Origin: Porodaedalea pini | Lineage: Eukaryota > Basidiomycota > Agaricomycetes > Hymenochaetales > Hymenochaetaceae | Direction: 5' to 3' | DNA length: 64,000 bases | NCBI GenBank assembly: GCA_002794775.1 | Contig: NBAY01000009.1 | Span: forward strand, 682,001-746,000 | Part shown: one piece after another, positions 42,557 to 54,630 of the stretch | How positions within the stretch are numbered: the stretch's first letter is position 1 | Layout: each line of letters starts with the position of its first letter | The notes under the pieces: generated by a model | Databases searched by the model: none | What the model was told of the DNA's origin: nothing | Seen by the model: the letters and a program-made list of their open reading frames with translations, nothing else | Translations under genes and position numbers: made by a program

Positions 42557-43533
42557 CGCACACCCTTAGTCCCATCTAACATTCCTTCTTTCCTTCCACG
42601 CACACACGCATTTAGTTACTACGCCCGTATCTTTCTTTCCTTTTTTTCTCTCCCTTTCTTTCCTTTGTCTCCGCTGTAGTGCATGTAGTGCAGAGTAGTG
42701 CAATATTACAACAAACGGTTCACGTGAGCGCGTAAGCAGAACAAATTTCCTTCTGTTCAGACGCACTTCGTCTCGCAAAAAGCTGCAGCGAGCTTCAGGG
42801 GGACCAGAAATTGATAGGTGTTCATGGAACAGTACACCATATATCTAAGGGGAAAAGGGTCGTGACTCAACAAAGCTTCGGTTTATGACTATTTGCCTCC
42901 AATTGAACGGTATATTGAATGGTAAATATACTCCTCAGAGCTCTCAAAGCCAACCTCTCGCGATCTGCCTGAGCCGTGGGACAGGGCTAAAATGGCCGAG
43001 CCGAGGATCGGAGAGGGCAACCTGTACTTTGTGTTACATCTTTGCTCTAGGACCCGTTGACCGATCGCTGCAACTCGCCTGCACGCACGGCTTCCGGGAT
43101 CTGTGTGAAATCTTCATGGTGGATGCCTAAACTCATACGCTGTTCTGACAGTAGTGATACACTGGCAGCAAATAGAGAAGCTAGTGACTCAGACAACTGC
43201 ATGCTATTGGTAAGGTCAAGCAGAAGCCGTATCGTCGCCGTGTATACGTGTACCCCGCCGACGCCGCAGACAACTCACCAGATTTATCTTTTGCAGAGTT
43301 CACAACCCACACATGCCGCAGAACCCTTGTCCGATATGCGAAAGTTCAAGGACAATACATTTGCAGCGCGTACAACAGGTCGGAGCATTCGGGTGCAGCT
43401 TAGTATGGGGTATCTGGGGTCACGTGTAAGGCGGGGTCCCGCGGACTTTACTCATCCAGCGACGGCGCATAAAATCAGCGCGTCAAAACTTTCCAATGCA
43501 ATAACGTTCGACATACCACCTCCACTCGAACAA
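42557..43533. other. LINE 3' UTR and intergenic region upstream of the WD40 gene
   Basis: A pyrimidine-rich stretch (CTTTC-type repeats, about 42590-42670) is followed by three TAGTGCA copies to 42702. The remaining 830 bases hold the WD40 promoter. The WD40 frame is open upstream to 43057 with an ATG at 43336, but the sequence before 43534 does not resemble the family. Confidence 0.5.
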
Positions 43534-45019
43534 ATGGTTGATGCAGCAAATCACGATGTTGTAGACCGCGAGGAGGGAGATCCCGATGAATTTTTGAACG
43601 AAGAGGATGTGCTCGTCGAGGTCGGTGATGATGGTGATCTGCCTATGGACGAGGATGATGGCGAGGGATTCGAGCAAGTCGGAGAGGAGGATGAAGAAGA
43701 AGAGCGCGCGGGGGACATCGTATATGAGGACAGCTCCATTCAGCACTTCCCTGCGCACGGAACATCCGTGTTCGCAGTCTCTATGCATCCAACTCAACCT
43801 ATAGCCGCTTCTGGCGGCGAGGATGACTTCGGCTACCTCTGGAGCATCGAGAATGGCGAGACCATCGTGAAGCTCACCGGGCATACGGACAGCGTGACAA
43901 GCACTGGATTTAGCGCGGATGGAGAGCTCGTCGCGACTGGCGGCATGGATGGTAGGATCAGGATATGGAGGCGTGTCGGGAAAGAGAACTGGTCGATCTG
44001 GGAGTTTCTGACCGAGTTGCAGGGTCCTGATGAGGTTACGGTAAGCTCTATCTTATGGTGAAGATATAAATCATCGCTAACTTAATGCTTGACAGTGGTT
44101 ACGATGGCACCCTAGAGGTGCTGTCTTGCTTGCGGGTTCAAATGACGGCACAGTATGGTTATGGCAGCGTGAGCTATGGATTTGTGTCTTCCCTTTATCC
44201 TACCTAAGCTTCAAAATGATGCAGTGCCCTCTGGAAACACAATGCAAGTCTTCGCAGGCCATACCAGTCCCGTCCAATGCGGAGAGTTTACCCCAGACGG
44301 TACGCCTCCAATCCTCGCGCAAACCTGACTATATGCTAACCCCTCCCAGGCAAACGAATAGTCACCGCCGACGCCGACGGCACGCTCATCTTCTGGGATC
44401 CGCGCTCGCCCACTCCCGTCTTCAAGCTCTCCGCGTCCGACGCGCGTTTCAGCCTCGACGGGATCACCTCGCTTGCGGTGAACGCCGCGTCGACACTCGC
44501 TGTCGTTGGCGGCGTGTCCGGTGGGGTCCGCGTTGTAAGCTTGAGTAAGGGCGACGTAGTCGGCGCTCTGGAGGGACATAAAGAGGATGAGAGCGTCGAG
44601 GCGGTCCAGTTTATCGACCTTGCGGGCGCGGGCGCAGGTAGCGGCGTTGTTGTCACCGGCGGCACGGACGGAAAAGCGTGCATTTGGGATTTATCGACGA
44701 TGCGCCTCCGAACAACGCTGGAGCACGAGGTGAGCCTTTTTTTGCTTGCTTTGTTAGTGTCACATTTTTTGCTGACGCGCTCCCAAATTTCCAGGATGCG
44801 ATTACATCGCTCCTCGCCCACCCCTCTCCAAAAAACCACCTGATTACATCAGGCTCTGCGGATAGGACTCTGCGCACATGGGACGCGCGCACGGGCAAGC
44901 TGCTGAAGGAGCATAAGGGGCACACCGGTCCTATCCTCGGTGCTGCGCTGGGCATGAACGGTTCTGTCGTAGTCAGCGCTGGCGACGACGGTGTATGCCT
45001 TGTATTTGCAACGGAGTAG
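43534..45019 (+). CDS. SQT1: Sqt1/AAMP-type WD40 protein, chaperone of ribosomal protein L10
   Basis: Sqt1 (human AAMP) is a WD40 propeller with an acidic N-terminus that binds the nascent N-terminus of ribosomal protein L10 (uL16). Exons: 43534-44040, 44096-44168, 44225-44299, 44350-44729 and 44794-45019. The start ATG 43534 (MVDAANHDVVDREEGDPDEF) gives the acidic leader. Propeller blades follow, for example FPAHGTSVFAVSMHPTQPIA, LTGHTDSVTSTGFSADGELV with IRIW, then HTSPVQCGEFTPDG with LIFWD, GGTDGKACIWDL, and SGSADRTLRTWDARTGK. The end is GDDGVCLVFATE before TAG. It shares the theme of ribosomal-protein escort with the Acl4-like gene in the left arm. Confidence 0.88.
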
Positions 45020-45497
45020 TTTTTTTTTTGCACTGATCTTCATTGCCTTTTGCTCTCTTTATTCCTCCTTTAGTGTGCACCCCCACCTTGAAAGAGTGCA
45101 TCTTGCTGTGTTCCAATGTCTTTGGATAGACGTCGTGTCGCTTGTATTTTGAATTTCTTGTAACATATGTGCTTAGCGTTTGCTCTGCACCTTCTCGCTC
45201 CACGTATTGATTTCTGTGTGTCTAGACGATGGTTGCTTTGTTTACTTCCATGCAGTATGTTACACAGATGAAGGCAACAATCATTCCATGCATCGATTTG
45301 CAATTGCAATTCTCCTAAAACACATGAGCCAGAATCGTTAATAATACAAGAGATTTTTTGAGATGTACAGTAATACATTGTCAAATACAAAACGATAAAT
45401 AATGTTATTTGCTCATACATATAAATCAATGCTCCGTGCTAGATTGCTCGTCAGATCATTCACCCATGCACACATTTCAATTGAATCCAAAAACCGA
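45020..45497. terminator. Convergent 3' region between SQT1-like and ROM2-like genes
   Basis: About 480 bases lie between two convergent stop codons, with a T-rich tract right after the WD40 stop and AT-rich sequence toward 45400. It presumably holds both polyadenylation regions. Confidence 0.4.
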
Positions 45498-48400
45498 TCA
45501 CATATCCCACTCTCCCCAGTACTCCTCCTCGTTCCGTACAGCAGTGACCGGCGTCGCAGCAATCGGCGAGGTCTTCACCAGCTCAAGCAGCTCGACGCTC
45601 TGCCCATGCACGTCGTTCCTCTTCCCTCTGCGGGCCATGAGGATCGGCACACTGTCCAACGTACCCTGCTCCTCACCCGCATTCGCATGCACACCCCATT
45701 CGAATGGGAACGAGTCAGTCCGGAGCCCGCGAACCCGGCATTGAGGAGGCGCATATCCGCGCCCTCGATGACCTGCACGAGCCGGCCCGTCGCCTTGTGC
45801 CGCACCTCGACAAAGTCCGAACTGAAAAGCAGCAGATGTGACTGCCGCTCTGCGAACCGGGTGGCTTTGCACTCCCACCGGACAATGGAAGCGTTGCGGC
45901 GCGGCAGACCGTGGCGATCTATGTAACAGGCGAAGTCTGCACGGAACATGGAACGGATCAGATAATTTACTTTACGAGGAGAGACTAAGTTGCCAACCTT
46001 CATACACGACCATATTCTCCTCTCTACTGACGCGCGCGAGACCCAGAGGTTTCGAATCGTCACACCGTGCTTTCAAGACCGCAACACGAGAGTCAGAAGA
46101 AGCAGCCGTGAAGTCCGGCACAACCAGAACTGCAGAACTCGACAAGCTAATAATTTTTGATATAAGAGACCAATGCAGTGAGTAAAGGGGAAGAGACTGA
46201 CTTCGTGGGGTCGACTATCGTGACACCCTTGTCTCCTGCGATAGCGATAGTCTTCGACAACGTGTTGATGTCGTAGGCCTGGCGTGGTACGTAGAATGGC
46301 TAAATAGAGTCTATGCATGAGCGCTTGTATGATGATATGGTATTGAAAATCACGTACACTCCCAAAAGACCTGAAAGACGACGACTTTCCCGGATGCAAG
46401 CGCGAGATGATCGGTTGCCGCACCGCTTCCAACGCGTTCACAGTAGTCTGCCTAAAGCTCTTCGCCGCATACACAACTACAAACCATGTATCAGCAGGCT
46501 CCACAAAAAGCAGACAGCATGTGAAAAAAAATACGTACCGACAGTTCGATCCTTGACGATCCCCACTTTCGCCAAGCTAACACTATCCTGCCCAGAGACC
46601 TTCTCCAACGAGGCGTCGAGCGCCTTTGGCGTTGAGGTACCCTGGCTGACGCGCGCCATAATATCCATTGAGTACGCGAGCAGGAGTCCATCCGTGAAGA
46701 TAAGAATCTTGTTGTGGTTTTGCAGCGCAGCGATGTAGGCAGCGTTTTGAAAGGTTAGGACGCGTCGGAAATCTGATGCAGGGAAGCAGAGCTATTATTC
46801 TTAGCGTTGTGGGTAAATAAATCGGAAACTGACTTAATTCGCCACGCATGCATGCGTAGACGCCGCCTTCGCTACCGACCACAAAGAAGTTCTTCCCTCC
46901 GCTGACTAGAGATTTAATTGAGCTACTTGGCGCGGAAATGAAGACTATAGTTGAAGAGGACAGACCGAAAGTAGCAGCCGATGTAATCGCCCCCGTGAAG
47001 AGCTCAGTCGACGACAACGGCACACGGGCGCTTCGGACGCGGAACACGCCGTCATCAATCGTGCTCGGTGCAAACCACTGCGATCAAAATACTATAAGTC
47101 GATCACTGCGCGTATCTCACGGGTCGCAAACATGACATACCTTATTAGCATCCTGCCGAACCTGGTGAATCGCGATCGCATCGCTCAGCGCCTCCCGCCA
47201 CTTGCGGCGCCCAGCCTCAGTATTGGTATACAGTGTATAGCGGCGCGCACTCTTCGCGGCTGCATGGTATATCGTGAACGGGTATTGGGGTCGGGTCTGG
47301 TATCGTAGGTTGTCGAGGAGGCCCCCCTCCTCGGACTTGTCTTTCCGTGTTTCCGCAGGCTGATCGAATTGGCCAAGGCGAAGAAATTCGAGAGGGATCG
47401 GCTGTGATGGGAGATTTTATATTAGTATATACATTTCCTGACAAGTTGAGTTGCACGTACGCGTGATGCGACTTCGTATTTCACGCCGCTTGGCCGCTTC
47501 CACTCACGCGTGATCAGAACTACATTTCCGTGAGCGATAAATCAAGAAAGACATCTATTATTGACTTACGATAGTGATCCAGAAGAACAACGAAGAAATC
47601 GTTCCAGCCATGCCAGTCGATCTCAGTGCGCAGCCTTCTCGCTAGAGTCTGCGAATGAATTAACGTCCGGCTCTCATCCTGATCATCAAGATCCTTAAGG
47701 AGGGCGAGTAAGCTCAACGTTCCTGAGGGAGCGAGAAAAGCACATACAATGATCTCTCCCTTCCTAAACACCAAATTCTCCATCACGCTCCAGAACTTCA
47801 CCTTGCTCTCCGCCGCCTCAATTCCCGGCTGCGTGCTCTTCACAAAATCGCCCAAGATGCTGATGATCAGCGGCATTGACTCTTGGTCCGGGTGGTCCGC
47901 GTCCGACTTCTTCAACAACGTCTCGAGCAGGAGCGACAGCCGCGGGAGGCGCGTGACGGGCCGCGAGATGAAGGTGACGAGGTCGCGTTTGCGGATGCGC
48001 GGGTCCTGCGAAACGTTTTGGAGGAAGGTGCGATACGCGGGATTCCGCTTGTGTTCTGTGCGGTGGCACGCCTCTGAGAGAGGGTAATGCTTAATGTATG
48101 ATTCGTACGCGGGCTGGAATTGGAGGGCGGCTAAACGGAAGGAAGTCTATCAGATCTGCGGGTTGACCGTAAAATAATTTCGAGCTTTTCTTACTTTCGA
48201 GAATGATATCTGATACACTCTGGACAAGCGGATGCTGTTCCCTTTGTCGCGAAAAGAGCGACCCCAACATACGTTGATGAAACGAGAGCACATCATTGAG
48301 GTTCCAAAAGACCTTATGTATAAATTCGTCCGCCTTCCCCTCTCCAAAGACATCACTCGCCTCAGTGGCCCAATAATCACCTACATGAGATCAGTCGGAG

Positions 48401-49574
48401 GTCCTCATTAGTAAGTAAAATCAGAGAATACACGTACATCATTGATAGCTTCCAGATCACCGACATAATCTCTCTCGGATTTAAAAATCTCGAAGAGTAT
48501 AGATTGCCGCTGGACCTCCTTCTCGCCAAGGGCTTCGCGAGCGGTTTCGGGCACGAGTTTATGCCATTCTTCGTCGGTGGGCGCGAGCTCGCCTGCTTGA
48601 AATCTGCGTAGCCCTTCTTCGGATTCCAGACTGTCGAAACAGAGCGCATATATTCAGAAAAATAGAAGAGAAAAGAATTGAACGAAGCGAATTGAACAAA
48701 AGCAGGGAAAGCTATGCATACGTCATGTTCGATAACTCGTCGTTTAGCATATCGGTAGAATCCTGAAAATCCAAACAAAGTTGATAGACATGCACGGTCA
48801 AAAGAAGTGTAATGAATAAAGAATAGGGAGGAAAGTCAATGCTCACATCTGACTGCAATGACGGCGCATAAGACGAATGCGAGCTATTCGCGAGAGTTGT
48901 AATGCAGGCCCGACATCGCTAAGAGCCTGACGATTAGATTTCCGTATACTAGGGGCGGGGGCGTGCACTTGTTGTGACAAGCTGCGGTGAAGGTCGGGCT
49001 CTGGGAACGCAAACGACCCGCTGCTCAAGTCATACGAGCTCGTCCCTGAGCTGTTTCCCTCCACGAAGCTCGTCGGGCGTTGCTGGTCATTCACAAACGA
49101 GCCAAACGAGCCAGACGAGCTCTGGCGGTAAGTTTCGTATCCATACCCGTTCTGGCCCTCATGCATATGGTACTGGCTCGACGGGTACGGCGACGTGGGC
49201 GAGTATGGATTGGCAAATAGGTGCTCATCGATATTGCCATTCCCGTTCCTCTGAATCGCATTCGGCGTGCGCTCTCCACCATTCCCATTCCCATATCCAT
49301 ATCCATAGTCATGGCCATCGTAATAGTCCCCATTCGCATCATATTGCGCGTTAGCGGCCTCTGCATACTGCAGCCAGCTCGTCGACGGCGCGCGGTGCAG
49401 GTACGGCGGCCGCGTGTGACTCGAGCTCGAGCTCGAGCCCGATGCGTACGATCCGTTCGGACTCCAGCTTGGTGGTTTCGGCGGCAGTGGCGGAGGCTGA
49501 CTCGGGCTTGTTGAGGACCCCGTTGGGATTGTGACGTGTGGCTGCGGACGGGCGGCGTGGCGGTATGAGGACAT
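45498..49574 (-). CDS. ROM2: Rom2-like Rho1 guanine nucleotide exchange factor (DH-PH-CNH)
   Basis: This is a GEF for Rho1 in the cell-wall integrity pathway at the plasma membrane. ATG 49574 (MSSYRHAARPQPHVTIP) opens a long disordered Pro/Ser/Tyr-rich leader (about 250 residues). The DH domain starts at VQRQSILFEIFKSERDYVGD (about 48530) and includes FINVCW/LLGSLFSRQ (about 48270), RDLVTFISRPVTRLPRLSLL (about 47970) and LLETLLKKSD. A PH domain follows, with VLITREWKRPSGVKYEVASR (about 47500) and PFTIYHAAAKSARRYTLYTN (about 47280). A CNH domain fills the C-terminus (GKNFFVVGSEGGVYACMRGE, then HNKILIFTDGLLLAYS, and VRHKATGRLVQVIEGADMRL), ending YWGEWDM. More than ten short introns interrupt it. 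No DEP domain was seen. The domain order is that of fungal Rom1/Rom2. Confidence 0.92.
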
Positions 49575-50224
49575 GAATGTTTGTCAGAGAGAGAAAGAGG
49601 GGGAGAGGAGCTCGAGCTCGCAGAGCATTGAAAGTCAGCGGTCTTGAGATCGCGCAGCTCTGATTCTGAATGCAGCACTGCCAGTGCCAGGGAATGCACC
49701 GCTGTGGCCGAGATTGGCTGCGTTTAATGATTACGTAACCGAGGATCTTCGTGAAGTCGTCCAAAAGTACTGCATTCTCATCGCACGAGTGAAAGGGACA
49801 TGTATGGCGAGAGATCCCAGGTTGAGATGAAGCAAGGAGGAGATGTGCATTTCGTAAAGCTCTTCAATGTTTTGTAGAAGAGTGCCGACGGCATCGAGCA
49901 ACTTAAATTAGAACGCATATAGCCAGCTTCAGGTGGCCACCGCGGGCCCCGCAGCACCACCGTACGTAGAGGAATACAAAAGAAAAGTATATATAGTTAT
50001 ACGTCCCCGATCGCGCCATGCCTCTCTGTACATGCTCTACGACCAGCACGAACCTGTCTCGAGTACGTGAGAGCGCGTTCGACACGCGTTCGATGCGCGT
50101 GTCGTTCGCGCACTAGATCAACCCCTTATGCGGCCTGCTCTCTGCCTTTTGGCGGTACTTAGCATCCGCCTTGACCTTTACGACAATCTATATCTTCTCA
50201 TTTACTAGAATCCTGCGTCCCGTA
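49575..50224. promoter_or_regulatory. Divergent promoter region with a 9-bp inverted repeat
   Basis: 650 bases lie between the divergent ROM2-like and TDP2-like starts. A perfect inverted repeat, CGACACGCG (50080-50088) and CGCGTGTCG (50096-50104), is separated by 7 bases, and CGCGTTCGA is directly repeated at its left edge. It could be a palindromic factor-binding site. Confidence 0.4.
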
Positions 50225-51205
50225 ATGCAGGCCCTACGCTCCGTACATGCAGACTCGGATTCTCATGGCTTATTGTCTATCTACAACTTCAGCCCAGACA
50301 AGAACAGATGGACTCGGACGCCTTACACAAATGCCACTGACAGCTCAACGCCCTCAAAGATCCGAGTGCTCACATGGAACGTCGACTTCATGGCCGCACT
50401 AGCAGACGAGCGGCTGAAGTGTGTCCTAGAGCACATACAGCACGTTGTATTCAAATGCCCAAACAAAGAAGCACCAGAGCCGTGTGTGCTCCTGCTGCAG
50501 GAAGTAGAGGCGGAAGTTATTCCCGTGCTCCTCAGCAACGAGTGGGTGCGTGCCCACTTCCAGGTCACCCCGATCTCCAAATGGAACTGGCCGAACCGCG
50601 CACATTATGGCAACATCACGCTCGTCGCGCGCGGCATCCCCGTCGCGTCTGCTTCAAGCCTCGTCTTCGCCAACTCGCACATGGCGCGGAACGCGCTCAT
50701 GGTGAACGTGCTGCTTGCCTCGCCTAAAACACCGGACACGGAGATTGTCGGGTCCGACGGCGCTTCTAGCGCACCGTGTCCGGGGGCCGGCGCCGTGATG
50801 TTCCGCATCGCGAACGTGCACCTCGAGTCGCTGCCGCAGGGCGCCACCGCACGTCCGCAGCAGCTCGCGCTCGTCGCGCAGGCGCTGGTGGAGCCAGGTC
50901 TCCTTGGGGGGATGGTGTGCGGGGATATGAACGCCATCTCGGAGGCCGACAAACATACCCCCAAGGAGGTAGGACTGTGTGACGCATATGTTGGCACGGA
51001 CGATGATGCGGACGGCCACACGTGGGGCTACCAGCCTGTGTGCAGCTACCCGCCTGGACGACTGGATAAAATGCTGTACACGCCTGGGACGGGGTTTGTT
51101 GTGGAACAACCGCAGCGGGTTGGCGTGGGCTTGAAAACGGCGAACGGGATGTGGGCGAGCGACCACTACGGCCTGCTGACGTCTGTGTCGATTACGAGGG
51201 AATGA
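50225..51205 (+). CDS. TDP2-like tyrosyl-DNA phosphodiesterase (EEP family)
   Basis: Metal-dependent phosphodiesterases of this type remove 5' tyrosyl adducts left on DNA by topoisomerase 2. The gene is a single exon of 326 codons from ATG 50225 (MQALRSVHADSDSHG). Catalytic blocks sit in order: LTWNVDF (about 49-55), LLLQEVEAE (about 95), WNWPNRAHYGNITLVARG (about 120), VHLESLP, CGDMNAISEAD (about 238) and the final ASDHYGLLTSV (about 313). WNVDF, QEV, GDMN and SDHYGL correspond to the TWN-[LQE]-GDxN-SDH signature of TDP2. Absence of introns is unusual among the neighbours. Another EEP-family nuclease is possible, but motif form favours TDP2. Confidence 0.78.
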   Translation: MQALRSVHADSDSHGLLSIYNFSPDKNRWTRTPYTNATDSSTPSKIRVLTWNVDFMAALADERLKCVLEHIQHVVFKCPNKEAPEPCVLLLQEVEAEVIPVLLSNEWVRAHFQVTPISKWNWPNRAHYGNITLVARGIPVASASSLVFANSHMARNALMVNVLLASPKTPDTEIVGSDGASSAPCPGAGAVMFRIANVHLESLPQGATARPQQLALVAQALVEPGLLGGMVCGDMNAISEADKHTPKEVGLCDAYVGTDDDADGHTWGYQPVCSYPPGRLDKMLYTPGTGFVVEQPQRVGVGLKTANGMWASDHYGLLTSVSITRE

Positions 51206-51629
51206 TGAAGAAGGTTCGGTAGAAAAATTGCACGCTGATTCAGTGATGGATGCACCTTGCTTGACATCATCACTTGTGTCCAAATTCACACTGCAAAAAT
51301 TACTATGTAATTTCTTTTTCTCATATTTATTCGCTAGAGAAAGCCTTGCTCACTTGTCATGTAAAACAGATAGACATTCCTGTTCTCTGACCTCTAGAAA
51401 TGCAATTTTACAGTCAATTTCGTTGCTGTCTCAGGATGGGATATGCTAAGCTGTATGTTAGATAGCACTTTCCATTTGCGGTATCGTCTTCGGCAAGCGC
51501 CATACAAAAACCCACGCGCCCTCGTTCCACTCTTTTCCCCAGGCAACCACTCTTCTCCTCACCCACTCCCTTGCCGTGTCTCACCACCACCACCACCGCA
51601 TCGCTCACTTCCACCACTTATCCTAAGCC

Positions 51630-52735
51630 ATGCAGTTCCACCTCGCGTCGTTCTTCGCCATCCTCGCTGCTGTCTGCATTAACGCGCAGACCCTGCAGAT
51701 CAACACCCCGTACGTCGTCGTCATGCACCCGCGATAAGGGCAACAGTCGCTGACAGCTGTGCTCGCGTCTTTTCTTCTCCCACTGTTCTTGTCTTCTTGT
51801 GGCCTTGGGCGTTTAGGACTAATGTCATCCAGTGTCTGCCCCAGCTCATCACCTGGTCTGGCGGAACCGGTGAGTTCTCGACGCCTTTTTTTTCATCGGG
51901 TGAGAAGAGCTGCTGACGGTTCCCTCAGGCCCTTACTTCGTCGTATGCATCCTTTTCCTATCTGCTAACGTGTAGGATGTGGTTCTCATGGACTCTGGTT
52001 GTTTAATTATGTTTTTTGTAGAGGTTAGTAGTCCGCCTTTTTTGTTTACTGATTTGTCTTCATTTTTCTGACTTTTCCCTCGTCTTGCAGCGTTCTTCCT
52101 GGTGGACAGCCTGGTGCATCCGCACTCGTCGACTTCGGCGAGCAGTCCGGTACTCAGCTGACTTGGGTCGTCAACATTGCTGCGGGTGCGTTAATGAATG
52201 ACGACACGTTGACGAGCTGGTATTGACTAAATTTGCTTACTAAGGCACTTCCGTCGGTCTTTCCATCCGTGACCAGACTGGTACCGTTGCCAGCTCCGCG
52301 CCGTTCACCATCGGTTCTAGCAGTAAGTTCTCCACAGCTTGTCGAAGTTGTTTAATGACACTGGTACTTGTGTAGGCGATAGCAGCTGCGTTGGCTCCTC
52401 CGCGGAGACTGTCTCTGGTTCCTCGACTGTTGCTCTGAGCGCGACGTCCGGCGCCGCGAGTGGTTCTACCACCGCCGCGTCTGGCTCTTCTACTGGCTCT
52501 TCTTCAAGCGGAACGTCCCATACTTCGACTAGTGGCAGCTCCACTGCGACCAAGACCTCCGCGTAAGCTTATTTTTCTCTGCTGTCTCCGTTTTTCTAAC
52601 CCTTTATTTAGTTCGTCGAGCGGTTCGTCCACCTCTGGTTCGTCCTCGTCTACGAGCAGCTCTGCCGCGAAGCCCTTCGCGCAGATCGGATCCGCGGGTG
52701 TTATCGGCGCTGTCGTGGCTGCGATCTTCGCTTAG
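51630..52735 (+). CDS. Ser/Thr-rich GPI-anchored cell-wall protein (Kre9/Knh1-like domain)
   Basis: Secreted proteins of this agaricomycete family carry a small Kre9/Knh1-type beta domain, a Ser-rich stalk and a GPI anchor. ATG 51630 gives the signal peptide MQFHLASFFAILAAVCINAQ. The domain follows (TNVIQCLPQLITWSGGTGP, VLPGGQPGASALVDFGEQSG, TWVVNIAAGTSVGLSIRDQT), then a Ser/Thr/Gly stalk and the hydrophobic tail AQIGSAGVIGAVVAAIFA. Exons are 51630-51709, 51817-51869, 51929-51942, a 2-base microexon 52022-52023, 52091-52185, 52244-52322, 52376-52562 and 52612-52735. The microexon is needed for phase and yields PYFVSVLPGG, which fits the family. Confidence 0.85.
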
Positions 52736-54630
52736 ATTTGTGAAGGTTAAAACGCACATCGCGTCGGAGTGTCCAAAATATATCAGGGCATGATGGACGG
52801 ACTCTTTTGCTTGGTCTTCTGTCTTTATACCACGAACAGTACAACCCAACTATCCCTGCTACAGAGACACACTCGTCCTAGCTCGTTGTTCTTTTCGTTT
52901 TTGTTCTGACTGATACTCAGTCTCCATCCATGATTCCTTTTTTTTTTATTAACATTAACCACTTTTAACCTTTTCAAATTTTGTTTGAATCTGACTTACC
53001 TTCCACTTTTGATGATTGAAGTTACGAGGTCTTATGACGTGTTTGTATGGCCCCAAGGCTCCTGGTCACACCCGCCCCTCTGTTGTTCTAGACTTTCCTT
53101 AATGGACGTTGGCTCGTGTACTCCGAACTACTGGCAAGAAAGAACAACACGCTGGCTATATCAGAGGTGATGTCAGGGGTGTCTCGTCTACACTTTGATG
53201 TCCACAATTGTTACTTAGAATGGGCAGTCATTCTCTAGGTCATAAGTTCGGCTTGGCCGATGTATTGTCGTGAACTGTATCTACCTTTTCCCGATGCCAT
53301 GTAAGTAAAGTGATATGCACCTTCGACATGCGCATCGAGCGTCGCTTCGACTCGGACGTATTATTACTATTAATATTGCTACCTTTCCTCGATGCGAAGC
53401 TGAGTAGAGTAAACTCCGCGTACGCGAGCGTCGATGCTTCGCCTTGACGTCGACGTATTCAAAGTCTGTACAGAAAATACGCGGCGGCTCCTTTCCTTCC
53501 CGCTGCAAGGTTCGGCTTTGCCGATAAAATCTTGACGCCATTCGGATGTGCGTGAAGATGTGAAAATGCATATCATGGTGCAGCTGTCCACGTCTCAATT
53601 ATATTGCGCGCGTTCTGCGCTACGTTTGCCAACACGGCGGCCCGGGGCCGGGAGTGGTCAGTGCATTAATATTAATATTGTACTGATTTGCCTGAACTCT
53701 CTCCCTGTCGATGCATTCATAATCATGATCATCTACGTGTCGTTTGCCAGTGGGTTTTCTCGATTCGGCGGGACGTCGGCGGGGAGGTTCATTCGGGGTT
53801 CATCTGGGAAACACCGCGACGACTTCCAAGTCCCCTCGCACGCTTTCTAATTTCCGAAGTTTATGACAGCGTGCACAGGCTCTCGTATACGGACTCGCGG
53901 AGGCAACATTAATCCAATCACCGTACACGAGCAAGAAAAATCAAAGAAAAAACTGGTCATGCGACAGACGTCCTGAGTCCGAAGTATCTTCTGCTCTGCG
54001 CAGCAGACTAACGGCAAGTCGACTCGCACTAATCTAAATCCTCCCGGATCTGCCCTCCTGGAAGCCCCTCTACGCATCCGTGGATTTCCCGCGTCTGCGC
54101 GCGTGAGCGCGCGGGCGGGCGTGGGGACGTACTCATGAAGAGAAAGGCCATCGTCTGAATGGCTCGGGCTATGATATGACAGCTCAGAGCTTCTCAAGAC
54201 AAGTTTACTCGGTGTCTTTCCTGATCTGATTCTCCCCAGGGGCACGGAGACATCCTATTACCCCGCGTCCGCATCTAAGCTGCTGAATCCGGAGACGCGT
54301 TCGGTGGAAGAAGCGGGCGAGGGTCAGGCCCCGTCACTGGTCAAGAGATCCCGCGCGAAATTTGGAACTGGGATTTGGATTTGGATTGAATTGGAGTTCA
54401 ATTGAGTTTGTCGCGGGGATCGGTTCTTGAAGGCGCTTCGGTTCCTCCCCCCTGGATGCTTTTGCCAACAGCAATATATATGTGTGAGTTGGCCTTTTGG
54501 CCCGCTCCCGTTCCTGCTCTGCTTCTGTCCTCTCCTCTGTCGCCCTGAGTTCTTGGACCAGTTTCTGCGAAGTACTTTCTACTAGCAACCTGGATTATCT
54601 GCTGCAGACTGGTAGGACACTGGCACCATC
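52736..54630. other. Long intergenic region
   Basis: About 1.9 kb shows no convincing coding frame. Two similar 17-base segments (GTTCGGCTTGGCCGATG near 53247 and GTTCGGCTTTGCCGATA near 53510) stand out, and the strand is rich in CG-containing hexamers between 53300 and 53540. It presumably holds the promoter of the sugar transporter, which starts at 54631. Confidence 0.4.

Larger units (their letters stand above)
24389..42702 (+). mobile_element. LINE (non-LTR retrotransposon, Tad1-like layout), interrupted by LTR elements
   Basis: The element reads ORF1 (zinc-finger RNA-binding protein) then ORF2 (APE-type endonuclease, reverse transcriptase, RNase H, terminal CCHC finger), the layout of fungal Tad1-type LINEs (the clade is inferred). 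It is split at 29280-41810 by an LTR retrotransposon; without that, the body is about 5.8 kb. Coding ends at 42556, and a pyrimidine-rich 3' UTR follows. Three spaced copies of TAGTGCA (42677-42702) may mark the 3' tail. The true 5' end upstream of 24389 and the target duplication were not found. The element is dead, with several nonsense codons and a frameshift. Confidence 0.85.

Noticed and set aside
50654..51289. 211-codon minus-strand frame opposite the TDP2-like gene
   Set aside because: Arginine/histidine-rich shadow of a GC-rich coding exon. The plus strand carries all EEP catalytic motifs.
53281..53598. Minus-strand frames in the 1.9-kb gap before the transporter
   Set aside because: Arg/Ser-rich with no domain and no convincing splice sites. 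Treated as intergenic.
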